The notes beneath the pieces were generated by a model. That model saw nothing but the letters and a program-made list of their open reading frames with translations. It was not told the origin of the DNA and did not search any database. Below, in pieces: positions 1 to 9,635 of a stretch of DNA of 64,000 nucleotides. Source of the stretch: Bacteroides pyogenes (GTDB lineage: Bacteria; Bacteroidota; Bacteroidia; Bacteroidales; Bacteroidaceae); NCBI RefSeq assembly GCF_014196225.1, contig NZ_JACIDI010000003.1, positions 62,001 through 126,000 on the forward strand, in the 5' to 3' direction. Positions within the stretch are counted from its first letter, which is position 1; each line of letters opens with the position of its first letter. The translations under genes and the position numbers were made by a program.

Positions 1-351
1 CTGTGTGCCGATCATGCCGATGACCATCGGGTTGACAAACGTAAGTACGAGTTTTCCGTCTATCAGTCCTCCCGTACCCAAGAGAGCATCTTGCATGCCC
101 ACGAATGTTGCCTTACCACTGTTTATGAGGTATTCTCCCTTGTCGTACGTCCCGCCTTGTCCGGGTTTGGAAATGTCGAAACGGAAGTCGGTCGGGGTGA
201 TCTTCATTTTCAGGTCATAGCCCGATACCTTAGCTGTCCACGTGCCCACGATGCTTCCTGTTTCCACTTTCTCTTTGTCATCGTCTCCCGAACAGGAGAA
301 GAGGCTCGTCATCATAATACTCATTAGGGTAGTAAAGAAAATTTGTCTCAT
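1..351 (-). CDS. Putative lipoprotein, lipocalin-like fold (partial, C-terminus off the window)
   Basis: The reading frame enters at base 1 and its start codon is at 349-351, so only the N-terminal 117 residues are present. The protein begins MRQIFFTTLMSIMMTSLFSC, a signal peptide ending in a lipobox (LFSC), followed by an acidic SGDDDKE stretch that would favour surface export of Bacteroidetes lipoproteins. After it comes SIVGTW, typical of small lipocalin-like Bacteroides lipoproteins, then alternating short beta-strand-like segments. A good promoter lies just upstream on the same strand (394-422). The family is inferred from the GTW start and strand pattern only; the ligand is unknown. Confidence 0.6.
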   Translation of the reverse strand, partial: MRQIFFTTLMSIMMTSLFSCSGDDDKEKVETGSIVGTWTAKVSGYDLKMKITPTDFRFDISKPGQGGTYDKGEYLINSGKATFVGMQDALLGTGGLIDGKLVLTFVNPMVIGMIGTQ

Positions 352-393
352 AGTCTTGTTATTTAGATGTTATATTGCTTCTATATTATGCCT

Positions 394-422
394 CAAAGTT
401 ATTCCTCTTCCTGCGGAAGCAA
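394..422 (-). promoter_or_regulatory. Bacteroidetes-type promoter for the lipoprotein gene
   Basis: On the minus strand TTG is followed after 18 bp by TAACTTTG (394-401), matching the -33/-7 consensus (TTG, TAnnTTTG). It would give a leader of about 35 nt before the start at 351. Confidence 0.6.
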
Positions 423-617
423 TACCCTACTTGTAGGAGTTTTTCGGTCAACAGGCAAAAAAAAACACATCCGAAAGTTGGGAACGATGATGTTTTTTCA
501 TTTACGGGTGGAAAATACCGCCACTTCTTCATGGGCTTCGGTTTGAGATAAAAGGGTAATCCGGTATTTTGTGAAGAAAAATCAGTTCGTTCACCATAAA
601 ATATACGCTCAATGGCA

Positions 618-647
618 TTGCTGATCATCGTAAAAAATATACCTTTG
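618..647 (+). promoter_or_regulatory. Consensus promoter with no clear gene downstream
   Basis: TTG (618-620), 19 bp, TACCTTTG (640-647). The predicted transcript starts near 654 and runs into sequence with no convincing gene before 1221, where the next gene has its own promoter. Confidence 0.6.
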
Positions 648-668
648 TATAATCCGAAATGATTTTAT

Positions 669-683
669 ATGGTAAATTACCAT
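669..683. promoter_or_regulatory. Perfect 15-bp palindrome, operator-like
   Basis: ATGGTAA-A-TTACCAT is a perfect inverted repeat lying about 15 bp after the start predicted from the 618-647 promoter, a normal place for a repressor site. The protein that binds it is unknown. Confidence 0.4.
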
Positions 684-949
684 CAGTGGCAGGATTGAGT
701 TGATCTTAATTATAGGGTGAAAGGAGTAATTTGTATGTTATTGGTAAAAATATGCTACCGCCAAGGGTGTATTTCCGAAATATATTGCAGAACGTTCTGC
801 ATAAAGCAGTTTTTGGGATATGTAATGTCACCGACATTTAATGATCATCAGACAACGATGCTGAATAATTTGCCTGACGGCGACTTTTCGGTGAGCTGCG
901 ACCTCCCAAAGCGGGTGGAAGCCTGCAAATGATGCGAGATACTGCCATA

Positions 950-965
950 ATGTATTTAAATACAT
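950..965. promoter_or_regulatory. 16-bp AT-rich palindrome
   Basis: ATGTATTT-AAATACAT is a perfect palindrome about 200 bp upstream of the two-component promoter at 1157-1185. It could be an operator or cruciform; it has no T-tract, so a terminator is unlikely. Confidence 0.35.
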
Positions 966-1156
966 GATAATCAGAGGTGATTTGTAACGGGAGTAAGGTG
1001 ATGATTAGAGTACAAGTTTCCCGTTCAGAGAGGTGAAAGTTTCGGAAACTGATGCCAGATGTCAAAAGCAAAATTCGACTCTACCGAACAGTGCTACAAG
1101 TATAAAGACTGTCGAAAAGATGGTTATGGCTCGTGAAAACTCCCACAAGTGGGGTA

Positions 1157-1185
1157 TTGCGTTTCATATGAGGGATATAATTTTG
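1157..1185 (+). promoter_or_regulatory. Promoter of the two-component system
   Basis: TTG (1157-1159), 18 bp, TAATTTTG (1178-1185). It lies inside the longer reading frame that opens at 1149, so the ATG at 1221 must be the real start; the leader is about 30 nt. Confidence 0.65.
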
Positions 1186-1220
1186 CGACAGAAACATTTG
1201 AATCTCAACTATCCGACAAG

Positions 1221-3161
1221 ATGAAAAGAACATACGCTATAATAATCCTGCTGTCGCTCTCTATCTTCCCCTTTCTCTTTGCACAAGGCGGTAAAACGGT
1301 GACGAACGATACGAGGGAAGCCTATCCGGATTCCCTGTGGGGCGTGTTGCGTACTTCGGAGCTGACACCTAAAGAGCAGGTCGGCATCTATCGGTTATTG
1401 TCCAATTGGTACGGAAGCTATGACACGCACCGCACCATCGCTTGTTTGAAAAAAGGATTGGAGATAGCTGAAAGGGAAAAGGTGACAAAGGAAATTCCAC
1501 ATTTCACTCGTTCGCTCGGAGTCTATCACAACATGTTGATGCAATATGATTCGGCCAAGATGTATCTCGACCAATCGCTTGCTTGTGCTGTCAAGCTGAA
1601 AGACCGTCGCGAAGAAGTACAAGCTTACCGTTGTATAGCCCATTGGAATTATCGGCAGAACCGCTATATTGAAACTCTCGACAATTGCATGACGGTACTC
1701 CGGATAAGCGAAGCCATCAACGACACTTCGAGTCAGTTCAATGCCTTGTCGAATATCGGCTCGCTCTATCGGGAATTAGGTAATTTGGACCGTGCCGAAT
1801 ATTATATTCGAAAGAATATCGATTTGAGCAAAAAGTATAATATACCTGAAGACCGTATGGCTTACTATGAACTGGGGCTTATCTATATGGAGAAAGGCGA
1901 ACTCGATCTTGCTTTGGAATATGAACTTAAAGCAAACGAATGGTTCAAGTTAGGTTATAAAACATTCGAAATATATTGCGATCAAGCCATAGCCAAGATT
2001 TATACTTTGAAACGAGAGTACCCTCAAGCCATAGAATATACGGAAGAAAGTATCCGGCTGGCGCGTGAATTCAGTGATACGCGCCTCGAAACCATAGGTC
2101 TGCAGATACTTTCTACTATCTATCGAGAGCAAAACCGATATGGCGAATGTGAGACCATAGCTTTCAAAGCATGGGAAAACGATTCTACGATGCTCGATAC
2201 CGCTCCTGAATTGGCCTATAATTTAGCTTTTGCTAATTTACAACTCGGTAATAGGGAAAAATCTTCATATTTTTTCCGCCAATATGCCCGGCTGGTGAAC
2301 GAACAGAACGTGAAGGGCTTTCATCGGACTATGGCGGACATGGAGATCAGATATGAGACTGAAAAGAAACAACTCCAGATTTCTTCCTTGCAAAAGGAAA
2401 AACGACTTTATATTATAGTGAGTGTGTCGGGGCTCCTTGTTCTTTTGCTGATAATGGGGATGCTCATGTATCGCTACCGTTTGATCCGTCAGAAACGTGA
2501 GCTCGCTGAGCAGCAGGTCAAGCAGTTGAAGCAGGAGAAACAACTTGTAGCCACACTTGCTTTGTTAGACGGAGAAAATGCCGAGCGTACCCGCTTGGCA
2601 CGTGACTTACACGATGGGTTGGGGGGCATGCTTTCGGTTATCAAACTGCATTTGTACGGTATCAAAAGTCTTTCCGTACTGCCGCCGGCAGATGCAGAAC
2701 GGTTCAACAAAGCTCGAAAGATGCTCGACGAACTGATGGAAGAACTTCGCCACGTGGCGCACAACATGATGCCCGATTCACTTTCACGCTATGGTATCAA
2801 AACCTCGTTGGAGGATTTCTGTCGTTCTGTTCCAATGGCGAATTTCCAGTTTTTCGGTGAGAATCCGCGGCTCGACAGCCGTCTCGAAGTGCTTATCTAC
2901 CGTTGTGCCTACGAGCTCATTAATAATGCGATGAAGCACGCTGACGCTACGCGTATCAATGTTCAGTTGACAGTTGATGAACGTCTCGTCTCTCTTTCCG
3001 TGCAGGACGACGGCAAAGGATTCGATCTCGAAACGGTGGCATACGGGGCTGGCTTTACTAACATGAGTAACCGCATTGCTGCTTACAATGGTACAATCAA
3101 TGTATATTCCTTACCCGGCACGGGTACGGAAGTAACCATAGAAATAGAACTTACGTCATGA
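1221..3161 (+). CDS. TPR-containing sensor histidine kinase (HisKA_3/HATPase)
   Basis: This 646-residue protein senses an unknown signal and phosphorylates the response regulator that follows. It begins with a signal peptide (MKRTYAIIILLSLSIF..FAQ), then about 330 residues of TPR-like helical repeats predicted to lie in the periplasm. One membrane helix (about 396-418) and a coiled-coil linker follow. The HisKA_3 dimerisation domain carries the phosphate-accepting His464 in LARDLHDGLGG. The C-terminal ATPase shows the N box (YELINNAMKHA), the G1 box (DDGKGFD) and a G2-like GAGFTNM. The start at 1221 rather than 1149 follows from the promoter inside the longer frame and from the signal peptide. 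The stop overlaps the next start (ATGA), so the two are translationally coupled. This architecture is common in Bacteroides. Confidence 0.9.
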   Translation: MKRTYAIIILLSLSIFPFLFAQGGKTVTNDTREAYPDSLWGVLRTSELTPKEQVGIYRLLSNWYGSYDTHRTIACLKKGLEIAEREKVTKEIPHFTRSLGVYHNMLMQYDSAKMYLDQSLACAVKLKDRREEVQAYRCIAHWNYRQNRYIETLDNCMTVLRISEAINDTSSQFNALSNIGSLYRELGNLDRAEYYIRKNIDLSKKYNIPEDRMAYYELGLIYMEKGELDLALEYELKANEWFKLGYKTFEIYCDQAIAKIYTLKREYPQAIEYTEESIRLAREFSDTRLETIGLQILSTIYREQNRYGECETIAFKAWENDSTMLDTAPELAYNLAFANLQLGNREKSSYFFRQYARLVNEQNVKGFHRTMADMEIRYETEKKQLQISSLQKEKRLYIIVSVSGLLVLLLIMGMLMYRYRLIRQKRELAEQQVKQLKQEKQLVATLALLDGENAERTRLARDLHDGLGGMLSVIKLHLYGIKSLSVLPPADAERFNKARKMLDELMEELRHVAHNMMPDSLSRYGIKTSLEDFCRSVPMANFQFFGENPRLDSRLEVLIYRCAYELINNAMKHADATRINVQLTVDERLVSLSVQDDGKGFDLETVAYGAGFTNMSNRIAAYNGTINVYSLPGTGTEVTIEIELTS

Positions 3162-3769
3162 TACAGGTACATATCGCGGATGACCACCGCATGTTGGTCG
3201 AAGGGTTGCAGGCCGCAATCGAAGAATCAGGCATCGCCAGAGTCGTGGATAAGTCTCACACACTTGATGTATGTCGTAAAACACTTTTGTTCAGGTGTCC
3301 TGATGTGCTCCTTTTAGACATCTCTATGCCCGATGGAAGCGGTGTCGATTTTTGCGAAGAGGTACATGAAAAATATCCGGACGTGAAGATACTGATGCTC
3401 ACTACTTATGATGAATATACGATGGTCAACCGTGCCCTTGCCGCTGGAGCATCGGGATACATCCAGAAAAATGCCTTGTCGGAGGAAGTGGTGAAAGGTA
3501 TTGAGACTGTTATGGCCGGCAATACATTTTTCAGCACTGAAATCGACCGGATGATGAAGAAACGTATCAACCAAGCCGTATGGCTCACTACTCGCGAACA
3601 GGAATTACTCCGCCACATCGTGGACGGCTGCACCAATCAGGAGATAGCCGACCGTATGTTTCTCAGCGTAGAGACCGTCAAGACCTATCGAAAGAACCTC
3701 ACACAGAAGCTTGGAACCAAGAATGTGGCAGAGTTGATACGTATTGCTCTGCGTGACAAGTGGGTGTGA
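3158..3769 (+). CDS. LuxR/NarL-family response regulator
   Basis: This 203-residue DNA-binding regulator is the partner of the upstream kinase, whose gene it overlaps by 4 bp. The receiver domain (about 1-120) has the acidic pair (ADDH), the phosphorylated Asp54 in LLLDISMPDG, the conserved Thr (LTTYDE) and Lys (YIQKNA). The C-terminal LuxR helix-turn-helix (about 138-200) carries LTTREQELLRHI and the recognition helix region NQEIADRMFLSVETVKTYRK. Length is normal for the family. The targets cannot be read from the sequence. Confidence 0.92.
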   Translation: MIQVHIADDHRMLVEGLQAAIEESGIARVVDKSHTLDVCRKTLLFRCPDVLLLDISMPDGSGVDFCEEVHEKYPDVKILMLTTYDEYTMVNRALAAGASGYIQKNALSEEVVKGIETVMAGNTFFSTEIDRMMKKRINQAVWLTTREQELLRHIVDGCTNQEIADRMFLSVETVKTYRKNLTQKLGTKNVAELIRIALRDKWV

Positions 3770-4130
3770 ATGGTTTCCTTTATTTTAAGGAGCGAGATAT
3801 CTTATTGTTGATTTCAGCGAAGACACTTGCCTCGTTCGATCCAAGTTTGATATGCTACACCGACCTAATATCCGGTAGCAGATTGTTCTGCTTGTCGTTG
3901 AGAATGATAGCTTCTTCACTCTTAATACGACTTCCACGGCGCAGTTCTAACAAGTGGATAAAAAGACCCCCTTTAATATTACAATGTCTTCGTTCTGAGG
4001 AAGATGATTTGTTTCATAATAGGAAACTTTCCTGACTTGTCCAATTTGTTATGTGTACGCTGTACACATGAACATGGTCGCTTTTCAGTGACTCTTTAGA
4101 CAAACGTGAAAAATTTCTTAGACGGAGACT
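3770..4130. other. Convergent intergenic region with two small inverted repeats
   Basis: No gene is supported. AGGAAA-C-TTTCCT (4021-4033) and ATGTGTAC-GCT-GTACACAT (4051-4069) are perfect inverted repeats between convergent genes. Neither has a T-tract. They may be weak bidirectional terminators. Confidence 0.4.
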
Positions 4131-5597
4131 TTATCTCTTTTTAATCAGTTCACGAACACTGGGGCCTCTATGATGCGGGTATCCCGGAGTATGCTCTCTG
4201 CAGCGGGCATCGGCGTTTACTTTTAGGCTGCGGTAATCATCTCCGGTGCGGGTAATGTAATCGTCGAGCAATGCACGGTGTTCGGCAAGTATCGCGGTAT
4301 ATTTCGGGTTTTTGGCGAGATTTATTCGCTCGCCCGGATCTTTTTTCATGTCGTAAAGCTCTTCACCGTTCCCTTCCAGAAAATGCGTGTATTTGTATCT
4401 CGGGCTTCGTATCATCCGTCCGGGAGTAGTGATGTACTCGTATTCGGTATGCCACTCCGAAGCCACATAGGCGTGTGTCTTTTTCTGCTTTTCTCCTTTC
4501 AACGTCGGAGCAAGGCTGATACCGGCTTTATCTGAGGGGACAGGGATATTTGCCAGCTCGCAAAGTGTGGGCAGAAGATCTAATGTAGGCTGGGTGAGCA
4601 ATTCGGATACAGGTTTCTTCCGTTGCTTGATGCCCGGACCGGCAAAGATGAAGGGAACGTTCGTCATTTCATCATAAAAACTGAGGTGTTTGGTCACCAT
4701 GCGGTGCGAAGCCATTCCGTCGCCATGGTCGGCTAAGATCACAATGATAGTATTTTTGCCTGCGGGTGTGGAATAGAGTGCTTTCAGCACGCTGTCTATC
4801 TGCCGCGATACCATCTTGGTGTAGTGCCGGAAAGCGGCAATATAGTGGCGGTAGTTTTCTTCGCTCCACTGAGAGGCTTGTGTCATACGGCGGTGTCCGC
4901 AACAGATGTATTGAATCGGAATAGGGATTTGACTCCAATCTTCCACTTCAAAGTTAGCAGGCAGTTCCGGAAGTTCTCCGCTGATGGGGCGGTCGGTATG
5001 CACGCCCTGATTCTCGCCTACGAATCCGCAAATATTGTGCGGGTTTTGGAAATCGGCGATGCAGATAAATGGTTTTTGGGGCGGATTGCTCAGGTATGCC
5101 ACCGCGTCTTCGCAAGTCCCCACATCGAGGAAGCTGTCGTTGTTGACCGGAAAATCCGGATCGGTGAAAGGCTTGGGTACGGGTTCCTTATGCTTGAAGC
5201 CCCTTAACGCGCCCATGTCGTGTGTCTTTCCGAAATGTACGGCCTCATATCCGTGGTCCGAGAAAAGGCTTCCCAGTGTCGGTACGCTGTCCGGCAGAGG
5301 TGTGTTTACGGGTTCAGCGGAATTGGAACGCACATTCGTCTGATGAGGCATCAGTCCGCTCCATAGCCCCGCACGTGAGGGCTGGCTCAGGGGGCATCCC
5401 ACGTAAGCGTTGGAGAAGATGACTCCCCGTGCCGCCACTTCGTCGATAGGAAGCGTACAGCCTTGGGTTTGTCCGTATGCGCCTACGACACGCTGGGTCA
5501 GATGGTCGCATTGGATGATTAAAATATTGGGTTTTTCTTGCGCTTGGGTTGCTGCACCGCATAGTGCCAATCCCATAAACGGATAAATTATTCTCAT
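4131..5597 (-). CDS. Family S1 sulfatase, Ser-type, exported
   Basis: This 488-residue arylsulfatase-superfamily enzyme would remove sulfate esters from glycans or small molecules in the periplasm. It has a signal peptide (to about residue 20, ATQAQ). The sulfatase signature is SQPSRAGLWSG with Ser71 as the residue converted to formylglycine, so it is a Ser-type enzyme needing the anaerobic maturase anSME. Metal ligands are likely Asp31 and the ILADHGD segment. The single N-terminal Asp (QCDH rather than ADD) resembles the choline-sulfatase-like branch. It sits alone, with its own minus-strand promoter box (5633-5640), and not next to a SusCD pair or another sulfatase. The substrate is unknown. 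Confidence 0.88.
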   Translation of the reverse strand: MRIIYPFMGLALCGAATQAQEKPNILIIQCDHLTQRVVGAYGQTQGCTLPIDEVAARGVIFSNAYVGCPLSQPSRAGLWSGLMPHQTNVRSNSAEPVNTPLPDSVPTLGSLFSDHGYEAVHFGKTHDMGALRGFKHKEPVPKPFTDPDFPVNNDSFLDVGTCEDAVAYLSNPPQKPFICIADFQNPHNICGFVGENQGVHTDRPISGELPELPANFEVEDWSQIPIPIQYICCGHRRMTQASQWSEENYRHYIAAFRHYTKMVSRQIDSVLKALYSTPAGKNTIIVILADHGDGMASHRMVTKHLSFYDEMTNVPFIFAGPGIKQRKKPVSELLTQPTLDLLPTLCELANIPVPSDKAGISLAPTLKGEKQKKTHAYVASEWHTEYEYITTPGRMIRSPRYKYTHFLEGNGEELYDMKKDPGERINLAKNPKYTAILAEHRALLDDYITRTGDDYRSLKVNADARCREHTPGYPHHRGPSVRELIKKR

Positions 5598-5632
5598 TCC
5601 GGTTAGAATTAAGTGATAAAATGATTTTCAAA

Positions 5633-5640
5633 CAAAAGTA
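5633..5640 (-). promoter_or_regulatory. -7 promoter box of the sulfatase gene
   Basis: TACTTTTG on the minus strand, 35 bp upstream of the sulfatase start; no good -33 element is visible. Confidence 0.4.
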
Positions 5641-5782
5641 ACGAAAAACAAGAAGCAGGCGGCTTGTATGCCGACTTTTTGAACGTAAACGAAAGGATTT
5701 TGTACAAAATAAAGAATTACCGCCGATGTCGCGCGCTGCCGTCATACGGTTTTGCGTGCATCGTTGGTAATTCGAATACTCT

Positions 5783-5808
5783 TGTTTTCCGATAAATGTC
5801 GGAAAACA
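5783..5808 (-). terminator. Hairpin after rho
   Basis: TGTTTTCCGA and TCGGAAAACA form a perfect 10-bp stem with a 6-nt loop, 11 nt after the rho stop codon. There is no strong T-tract, so intrinsic termination is uncertain. Confidence 0.45.
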
Positions 5809-5818
5809 TCAATTTTTA

Positions 5819-7888
5819 TTAACTGTTCATGCTCATTAGGAATTCGTCGTTGTCTTTGGTTTTCTCCAGACGGTCTTTTACGAAATCCATCGCTTCGAGC
5901 GGATTCATGTCGGCAAGATATTTGCGCAATATCCACATGCGGTCGAGCGTAGTTTTGTCGAGCAACAGATCGTCGCGCCGAGTACTGGAAGCCGTAATAT
6001 TGACTGACGGGAAGATACGCTTGTTGGACAGGTTGCGGTCGAGCTGCAATTCCATGTTGCCGGTACCTTTGAATTCTTCAAAAATCACTTCGTCCATTTT
6101 CGAACCCGTATCGATCAATGCAGTGGCGATGATGGTGAGCGAACCGCCGTTTTCGATGTTACGGGCTGCGCCGAAGAACCGTTTCGGCTTGTGCAACGCA
6201 TTGGCGTCCACACCGCCGGAGAGAACTTTGCCCGAGGCGGGAGATACAGTGTTGTAAGCGCGCGCCAAGCGGGTAATGGAGTCGAGGAAGATAACCACAT
6301 CGTGTCCGCATTCTACCAGTCGTTTGGCTTTTTCGAGTACGATGCCCGCTATCTTCACGTGGCGATCGGCAGGTTCGTCGAATGTAGACGCAATGACTTC
6401 CGCATTTACGCTGCGTGCCATATCCGTTACCTCTTCAGGGCGTTCGTCTATCAGGAGCATAATCATGTAAACTTCCGGGTGGTTGGCAGCAATGGCATTG
6501 GCAATATCTTTCATCAGGATAGTTTTACCTGTCTTCGGCTGGGCGACGATCAATGCGCGCTGTCCCTTGCCGATCGGTGAAAACAAGTCTACTACGCGGG
6601 CAGACATCGAATCGGAATACCCTCCTTTGCAAAGCTTGAACTTTTCGTCCGGGAAGAGCGGGGTCAGATGCTCGAATGGAACACGGTCGCGTACGAATGC
6701 CGCATCCCGGCCGTTGATTCTTGATACTTTGACCAGCGGGAAGTATTTTTCTCCTTCTTTCGGCGGGCGAATGACACCTTCCACTACATCGCCTGTTTTC
6801 AGCCCGAACAGTTTGATTTGCGACTGCGATACGTAGATGTCGTCAGGTGAAGAAAGGTAATTATAATCCGAAGAACGGAGGAATCCGTATCCGTCTTGCA
6901 TGATTTCGAGCACGCCTGTTCCGCTCAGGATATCATCGAATTCGTAAGCCTTTTCACGTGGTTCGGGAGCTTTTCGCTCCTGTTGCTGCGGCTGGGTGCT
7001 TTCGTTTAAGTTATTCTGCTGGGCAGGGCGTTGCATTTGCTGACGCGGATTGTTGCGTTGGGCATTGTTGTTTCCGGCATTGTTGTTGTCGCGTTGACGG
7101 GCGATGCGCGGACGCTGTTGCGGTTGGGTTCCCGGTTCGGTAGGGGCTTGAGCGGGTTCGGCTTTGGTTGCTTCGAATTTGCCGACAAGCTCGGTGGGAA
7201 GTTCGATTCTTTCGGACGGTAAATCTTCGATGGGGATGAAATCATCTTCATCTGCGCTTGATAAGATAGCGCTTTCTTCATCGACAACAGGTGCGGGTTT
7301 GTTCGGCTTGGTTGCCGTTTCCGGAGTCGTTTTAGGTGTTTCTGCTTTTTTCTCCGTTTCTTTGCTTGTCTGCACATCGTCTGCAACAACGGCTTTCTTC
7401 TCGGCGACAGTTTTTTCTTCGGTTGTTTTCTCTGTTTTTGCTACAGTTTCTGCTTCTTTCTTTGCCTTTGCCGTTTCTTTACGGGGACGTCCGACTTTAC
7501 GCTTCGATTCGGTTGTTTTTCCTGTTTTTTCTGCTGTGGCAGAACTTTCGTCGTCTCTACCGGCCGTTTTTTCTTTTGGAAGTACTTGCGGTTGTGGATC
7601 GGGTGTGGCTTTGGGTTTGGTTATTTCCCCGTCTTTTGTTGCCGACATTACTTTGTCTTCCTTTTGGGGAGCGGCAACACGCGAACGCTTTTTCTTTTCT
7701 TCCTTGCGTTCCTCTTTCAGTTTGTCCGCAGCTACTTTTTTAGTAGCGCCCGCTATTGCCTGTTCATCGAGTATTTTATAAACAAGTTCCTCTTTTTTCA
7801 AAGATTCTGTCTTCTTTATACCCAGTTCTTTGGCAATAACTTGAAGTTCCGACAAGTTTTTGTCGTTCAATTGAATAATGTTATACAT
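5819..7888 (-). CDS. rho: Transcription termination factor Rho with long disordered insert
   Basis: Rho is the hexameric RNA helicase that ends transcription. The 689 residues split into a Rho_N/SAP-like domain (about 1-46), a low-complexity insert of about 265 residues (Lys/Glu/Thr-rich, then Asn/Gln/Pro-rich), the cold-shock-like RNA-binding domain starting near 315 ([18 protein letters not shown]), and the RecA-like ATPase with Walker A AQPKTGKT (449-456), Walker B VVIFLDS and a Q-loop region containing [20 protein letters not shown]. Without the insert it would be about the size of E. coli Rho (419). Such inserts are typical of Bacteroides Rho, and in B. thetaiotaomicron the insert has been reported to drive phase separation. 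A promoter box lies about 165 bp upstream (8054-8061), giving a long leader. Confidence 0.97.
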   Translation of the reverse strand: MYNIIQLNDKNLSELQVIAKELGIKKTESLKKEELVYKILDEQAIAGATKKVAADKLKEERKEEKKKRSRVAAPQKEDKVMSATKDGEITKPKATPDPQPQVLPKEKTAGRDDESSATAEKTGKTTESKRKVGRPRKETAKAKKEAETVAKTEKTTEEKTVAEKKAVVADDVQTSKETEKKAETPKTTPETATKPNKPAPVVDEESAILSSADEDDFIPIEDLPSERIELPTELVGKFEATKAEPAQAPTEPGTQPQQRPRIARQRDNNNAGNNNAQRNNPRQQMQRPAQQNNLNESTQPQQQERKAPEPREKAYEFDDILSGTGVLEIMQDGYGFLRSSDYNYLSSPDDIYVSQSQIKLFGLKTGDVVEGVIRPPKEGEKYFPLVKVSRINGRDAAFVRDRVPFEHLTPLFPDEKFKLCKGGYSDSMSARVVDLFSPIGKGQRALIVAQPKTGKTILMKDIANAIAANHPEVYMIMLLIDERPEEVTDMARSVNAEVIASTFDEPADRHVKIAGIVLEKAKRLVECGHDVVIFLDSITRLARAYNTVSPASGKVLSGGVDANALHKPKRFFGAARNIENGGSLTIIATALIDTGSKMDEVIFEEFKGTGNMELQLDRNLSNKRIFPSVNITASSTRRDDLLLDKTTLDRMWILRKYLADMNPLEAMDFVKDRLEKTKDNDEFLMSMNS

Positions 7889-8053
7889 ATAGTATGGTAA
7901 ATTATTAATAATGTTATCTTATTTGAGATATGAGTGACGTGACTACAGCCTCGAGGCTACAGATATGAGATATGCGAGCATATATTGTTCTTTATTATGA
8001 TTTTGGGATGTTGTACGCCGATTGAGTTGAATAGTAGGACTCATTCAACGAGG
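7889..8053 (-). promoter_or_regulatory. Long untranslated leader of rho
   Basis: About 150-165 nt separate the predicted transcription start from the rho AUG, with no gene on either strand. Rho is autoregulated through its leader in other bacteria; that would be an inference here. I see no named riboswitch. Confidence 0.4.
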
Positions 8054-8061
8054 CAAAGATA
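8054..8061 (-). promoter_or_regulatory. -7 box of the rho promoter
   Basis: TATCTTTG on the minus strand, between tilS and rho. No clear TTG lies 18-21 bp upstream. Confidence 0.5.
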
Positions 8062-8172
8062 GGAAATATTTTTAATTTTCGATGCGATTAAACATTTTTT
8101 ATGTAAAAAGGTTGTAAGTTTTTGTAATTAATCACTTATTATTGTGTTGTCTTGCTATAAGTTAATGGTTCA

Positions 8173-9453
8173 TCATATGGTCCGGTAAACTATGATCCGT
8201 TGTGTGTGCTCATCTATCCGGAAGCGGTTATCCGTTCGTTCACCGATTAGCCATGCGATGCGTTTGCCGCAGCAAAGCACCCATTGCTGCTCTTTCTCTC
8301 GAATGGAAAATTTGCGGTCGGTCAGATAGTCGCTTATTTTTTTCTTCCCTTTCATGCCAAAGGGCACGAACACATCTCCTATTTGCCACTTGCGGCAATA
8401 CAGGGGAGCATCTAATTTATCGGCATCGAAGCAAGCAAATTCTTTTCCTTTCGGGATATGAAAATCGGGTGTGTACATTTTCTCTTCACTGATTAACCGA
8501 AAAGGCGGTTCGCTCTCTTTCTCAGGTTTAAGGGGGCCGATCAGCAGAAGATCTCGGTCTTTGATCACTCTTCGTTTCTTATTGATGAAAACTTTTCCCG
8601 GTTGACTTTGCAGGGTGGATGCGATGTTATTAATTTGCGAAGAGTTGAAACCCAGGGGGTGAAGAATTTCGAATAAAACACTTCGCGGCGCTGGTTCTTT
8701 CAGCAATGCGTCGATACGGATTCCTTCGGGTGTTATTACCCGTTCTTTGGCATCTGCAATTCCTTTACGGTAAATTGCATAGACTTCGTTCAGGTAATTT
8801 CCTGTTTCCGTCAAGGTTTTCCTGACCGAAGGGTTGATCTCTTCCATCAGCGGAAGCAGGTGCAAGCGGATTTTATTGCGGGTATATTCATCCTCCGTAT
8901 TCGTGCTGTCGGTTACATATTCCTGTTTAATGTGTTGCAGGTAACGGATGATTTCCTCCCGACTTACGCAAAGTAGCGGGCGGACAATTGTTCCGTTGCG
9001 CGGGCGGATACCCAGTAAGCCACTTATTCCGGTTCCCCGGATAAGGTTTAGCAGTATTGTCTCTACGCTGTCGTCCCGGTGATGTGCTACGGCGATCGTG
9101 TCTGCCCCATGTTTCACTCGTAGCTTTTCAAACCATTCATACCGCAATTCTCTGGCTGCCATTTCTATGGAGATATGTTTTTCGGCGGCATATCCGGACG
9201 TGTTGAAACGGATGCTGTGAAGCGGAATGCCGAGTTTGCGGCAAAGCCGACGGACAAACTGCTCGTCCCGGTCGGATTCTGCACCTCGCAAATGAAAGTT
9301 ACAGTGAGCAGCTTCGCACCGGTAGCCGGCGGAATGAAGAAGATGCAGCAAAGCAACCGAGTCGGCGCCACCGCTCAATGCCACAAGAATTTTACTCTCC
9401 GGTGAAAAGAGATTTTCCTTTTCAATATATTGCTTTACCCGATTTGTTATCAC
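8173..9453 (-). CDS. tilS: tRNA(Ile)-lysidine synthase
   Basis: TilS turns C34 of the CAU-anticodon tRNA-Ile into lysidine so that it reads AUA. The 426-residue protein has the PP-loop ATP-binding motif SGGADS (27-32), the [16 protein letters not shown] and [21 protein letters not shown] segments of the catalytic domain, and C-terminal TilS substrate-binding domains ([16 protein letters not shown]). The start is GTG at 9451-9453; no ATG occurs before the PP loop. A TACCTTTG box (9459-9466) ends only 5 bp upstream of it, so the message may be leaderless. Confidence 0.95.
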   Translation of the reverse strand: MITNRVKQYIEKENLFSPESKILVALSGGADSVALLHLLHSAGYRCEAAHCNFHLRGAESDRDEQFVRRLCRKLGIPLHSIRFNTSGYAAEKHISIEMAARELRYEWFEKLRVKHGADTIAVAHHRDDSVETILLNLIRGTGISGLLGIRPRNGTIVRPLLCVSREEIIRYLQHIKQEYVTDSTNTEDEYTRNKIRLHLLPLMEEINPSVRKTLTETGNYLNEVYAIYRKGIADAKERVITPEGIRIDALLKEPAPRSVLFEILHPLGFNSSQINNIASTLQSQPGKVFINKKRRVIKDRDLLLIGPLKPEKESEPPFRLISEEKMYTPDFHIPKGKEFACFDADKLDAPLYCRKWQIGDVFVPFGMKGKKKISDYLTDRKFSIREKEQQWVLCCGKRIAWLIGERTDNRFRIDEHTQRIIVYRTI

Positions 9454-9458
9454 GTGAG

Positions 9459-9466
9459 CAAAGGTA
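9459..9466 (-). promoter_or_regulatory. -7 promoter box abutting the tilS start
   Basis: TACCTTTG lies 5 bp upstream of the GTG. A start about 6-7 nt after the box would place the 5' end at the start codon. The -33 element is weak. Confidence 0.45.
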
Positions 9467-9584
9467 ATAATTATTCTTTAGATTTCAGCCATATCATCCT
9501 GCTTTCGTTCGTCTTAAAATGGAAATACAATATAACTGAGAAAACAAGGAATAATTTCTTGCTATTTGAAAACAATCTAAATAA

Positions 9585-9616
9585 TTTGCGCACTCGGGAG
9601 TTATGGATTATCTTTG
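9585..9616 (+). promoter_or_regulatory. Promoter of feoAB
   Basis: TTTG (9585-9588), 20 bp, TATCTTTG (9609-9616). It overlaps the first codons of the longer frame opening at 9603, so the ATG at 9636 is the start. No obvious Fur palindrome was seen. Confidence 0.7.
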
Positions 9617-9635
9617 CCGAAAATTTAAGATAGCT

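Larger units (their letters stand above)
423..1156. other. Gap with regulatory-looking elements but no convincing gene
   Basis: Short frames here have no recognisable product. The gap holds a consensus promoter reading right (618-647), a 15-bp palindrome just after it (669-683), a GTG frame at 717-932 (or ATG at 735 after AAAGGAG) of unknown reality, and a 16-bp AT-rich palindrome (950-965). It may contain a small RNA or a decayed gene. Confidence 0.5.

Noticed and set aside
717..932. Gene for a 71-residue protein
   Set aside because: A purine-rich site and promoter exist upstream, but composition and lack of any recognisable feature leave it unsupported; kept only as a possibility in the gap entry.
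4131..5597. Sulfatase lacking a catalytic residue because the first Asp pair is Cys-Asp
   Set aside because: Choline-sulfatase-like enzymes also have a single Asp at this place, and the Ser-type signature is intact.
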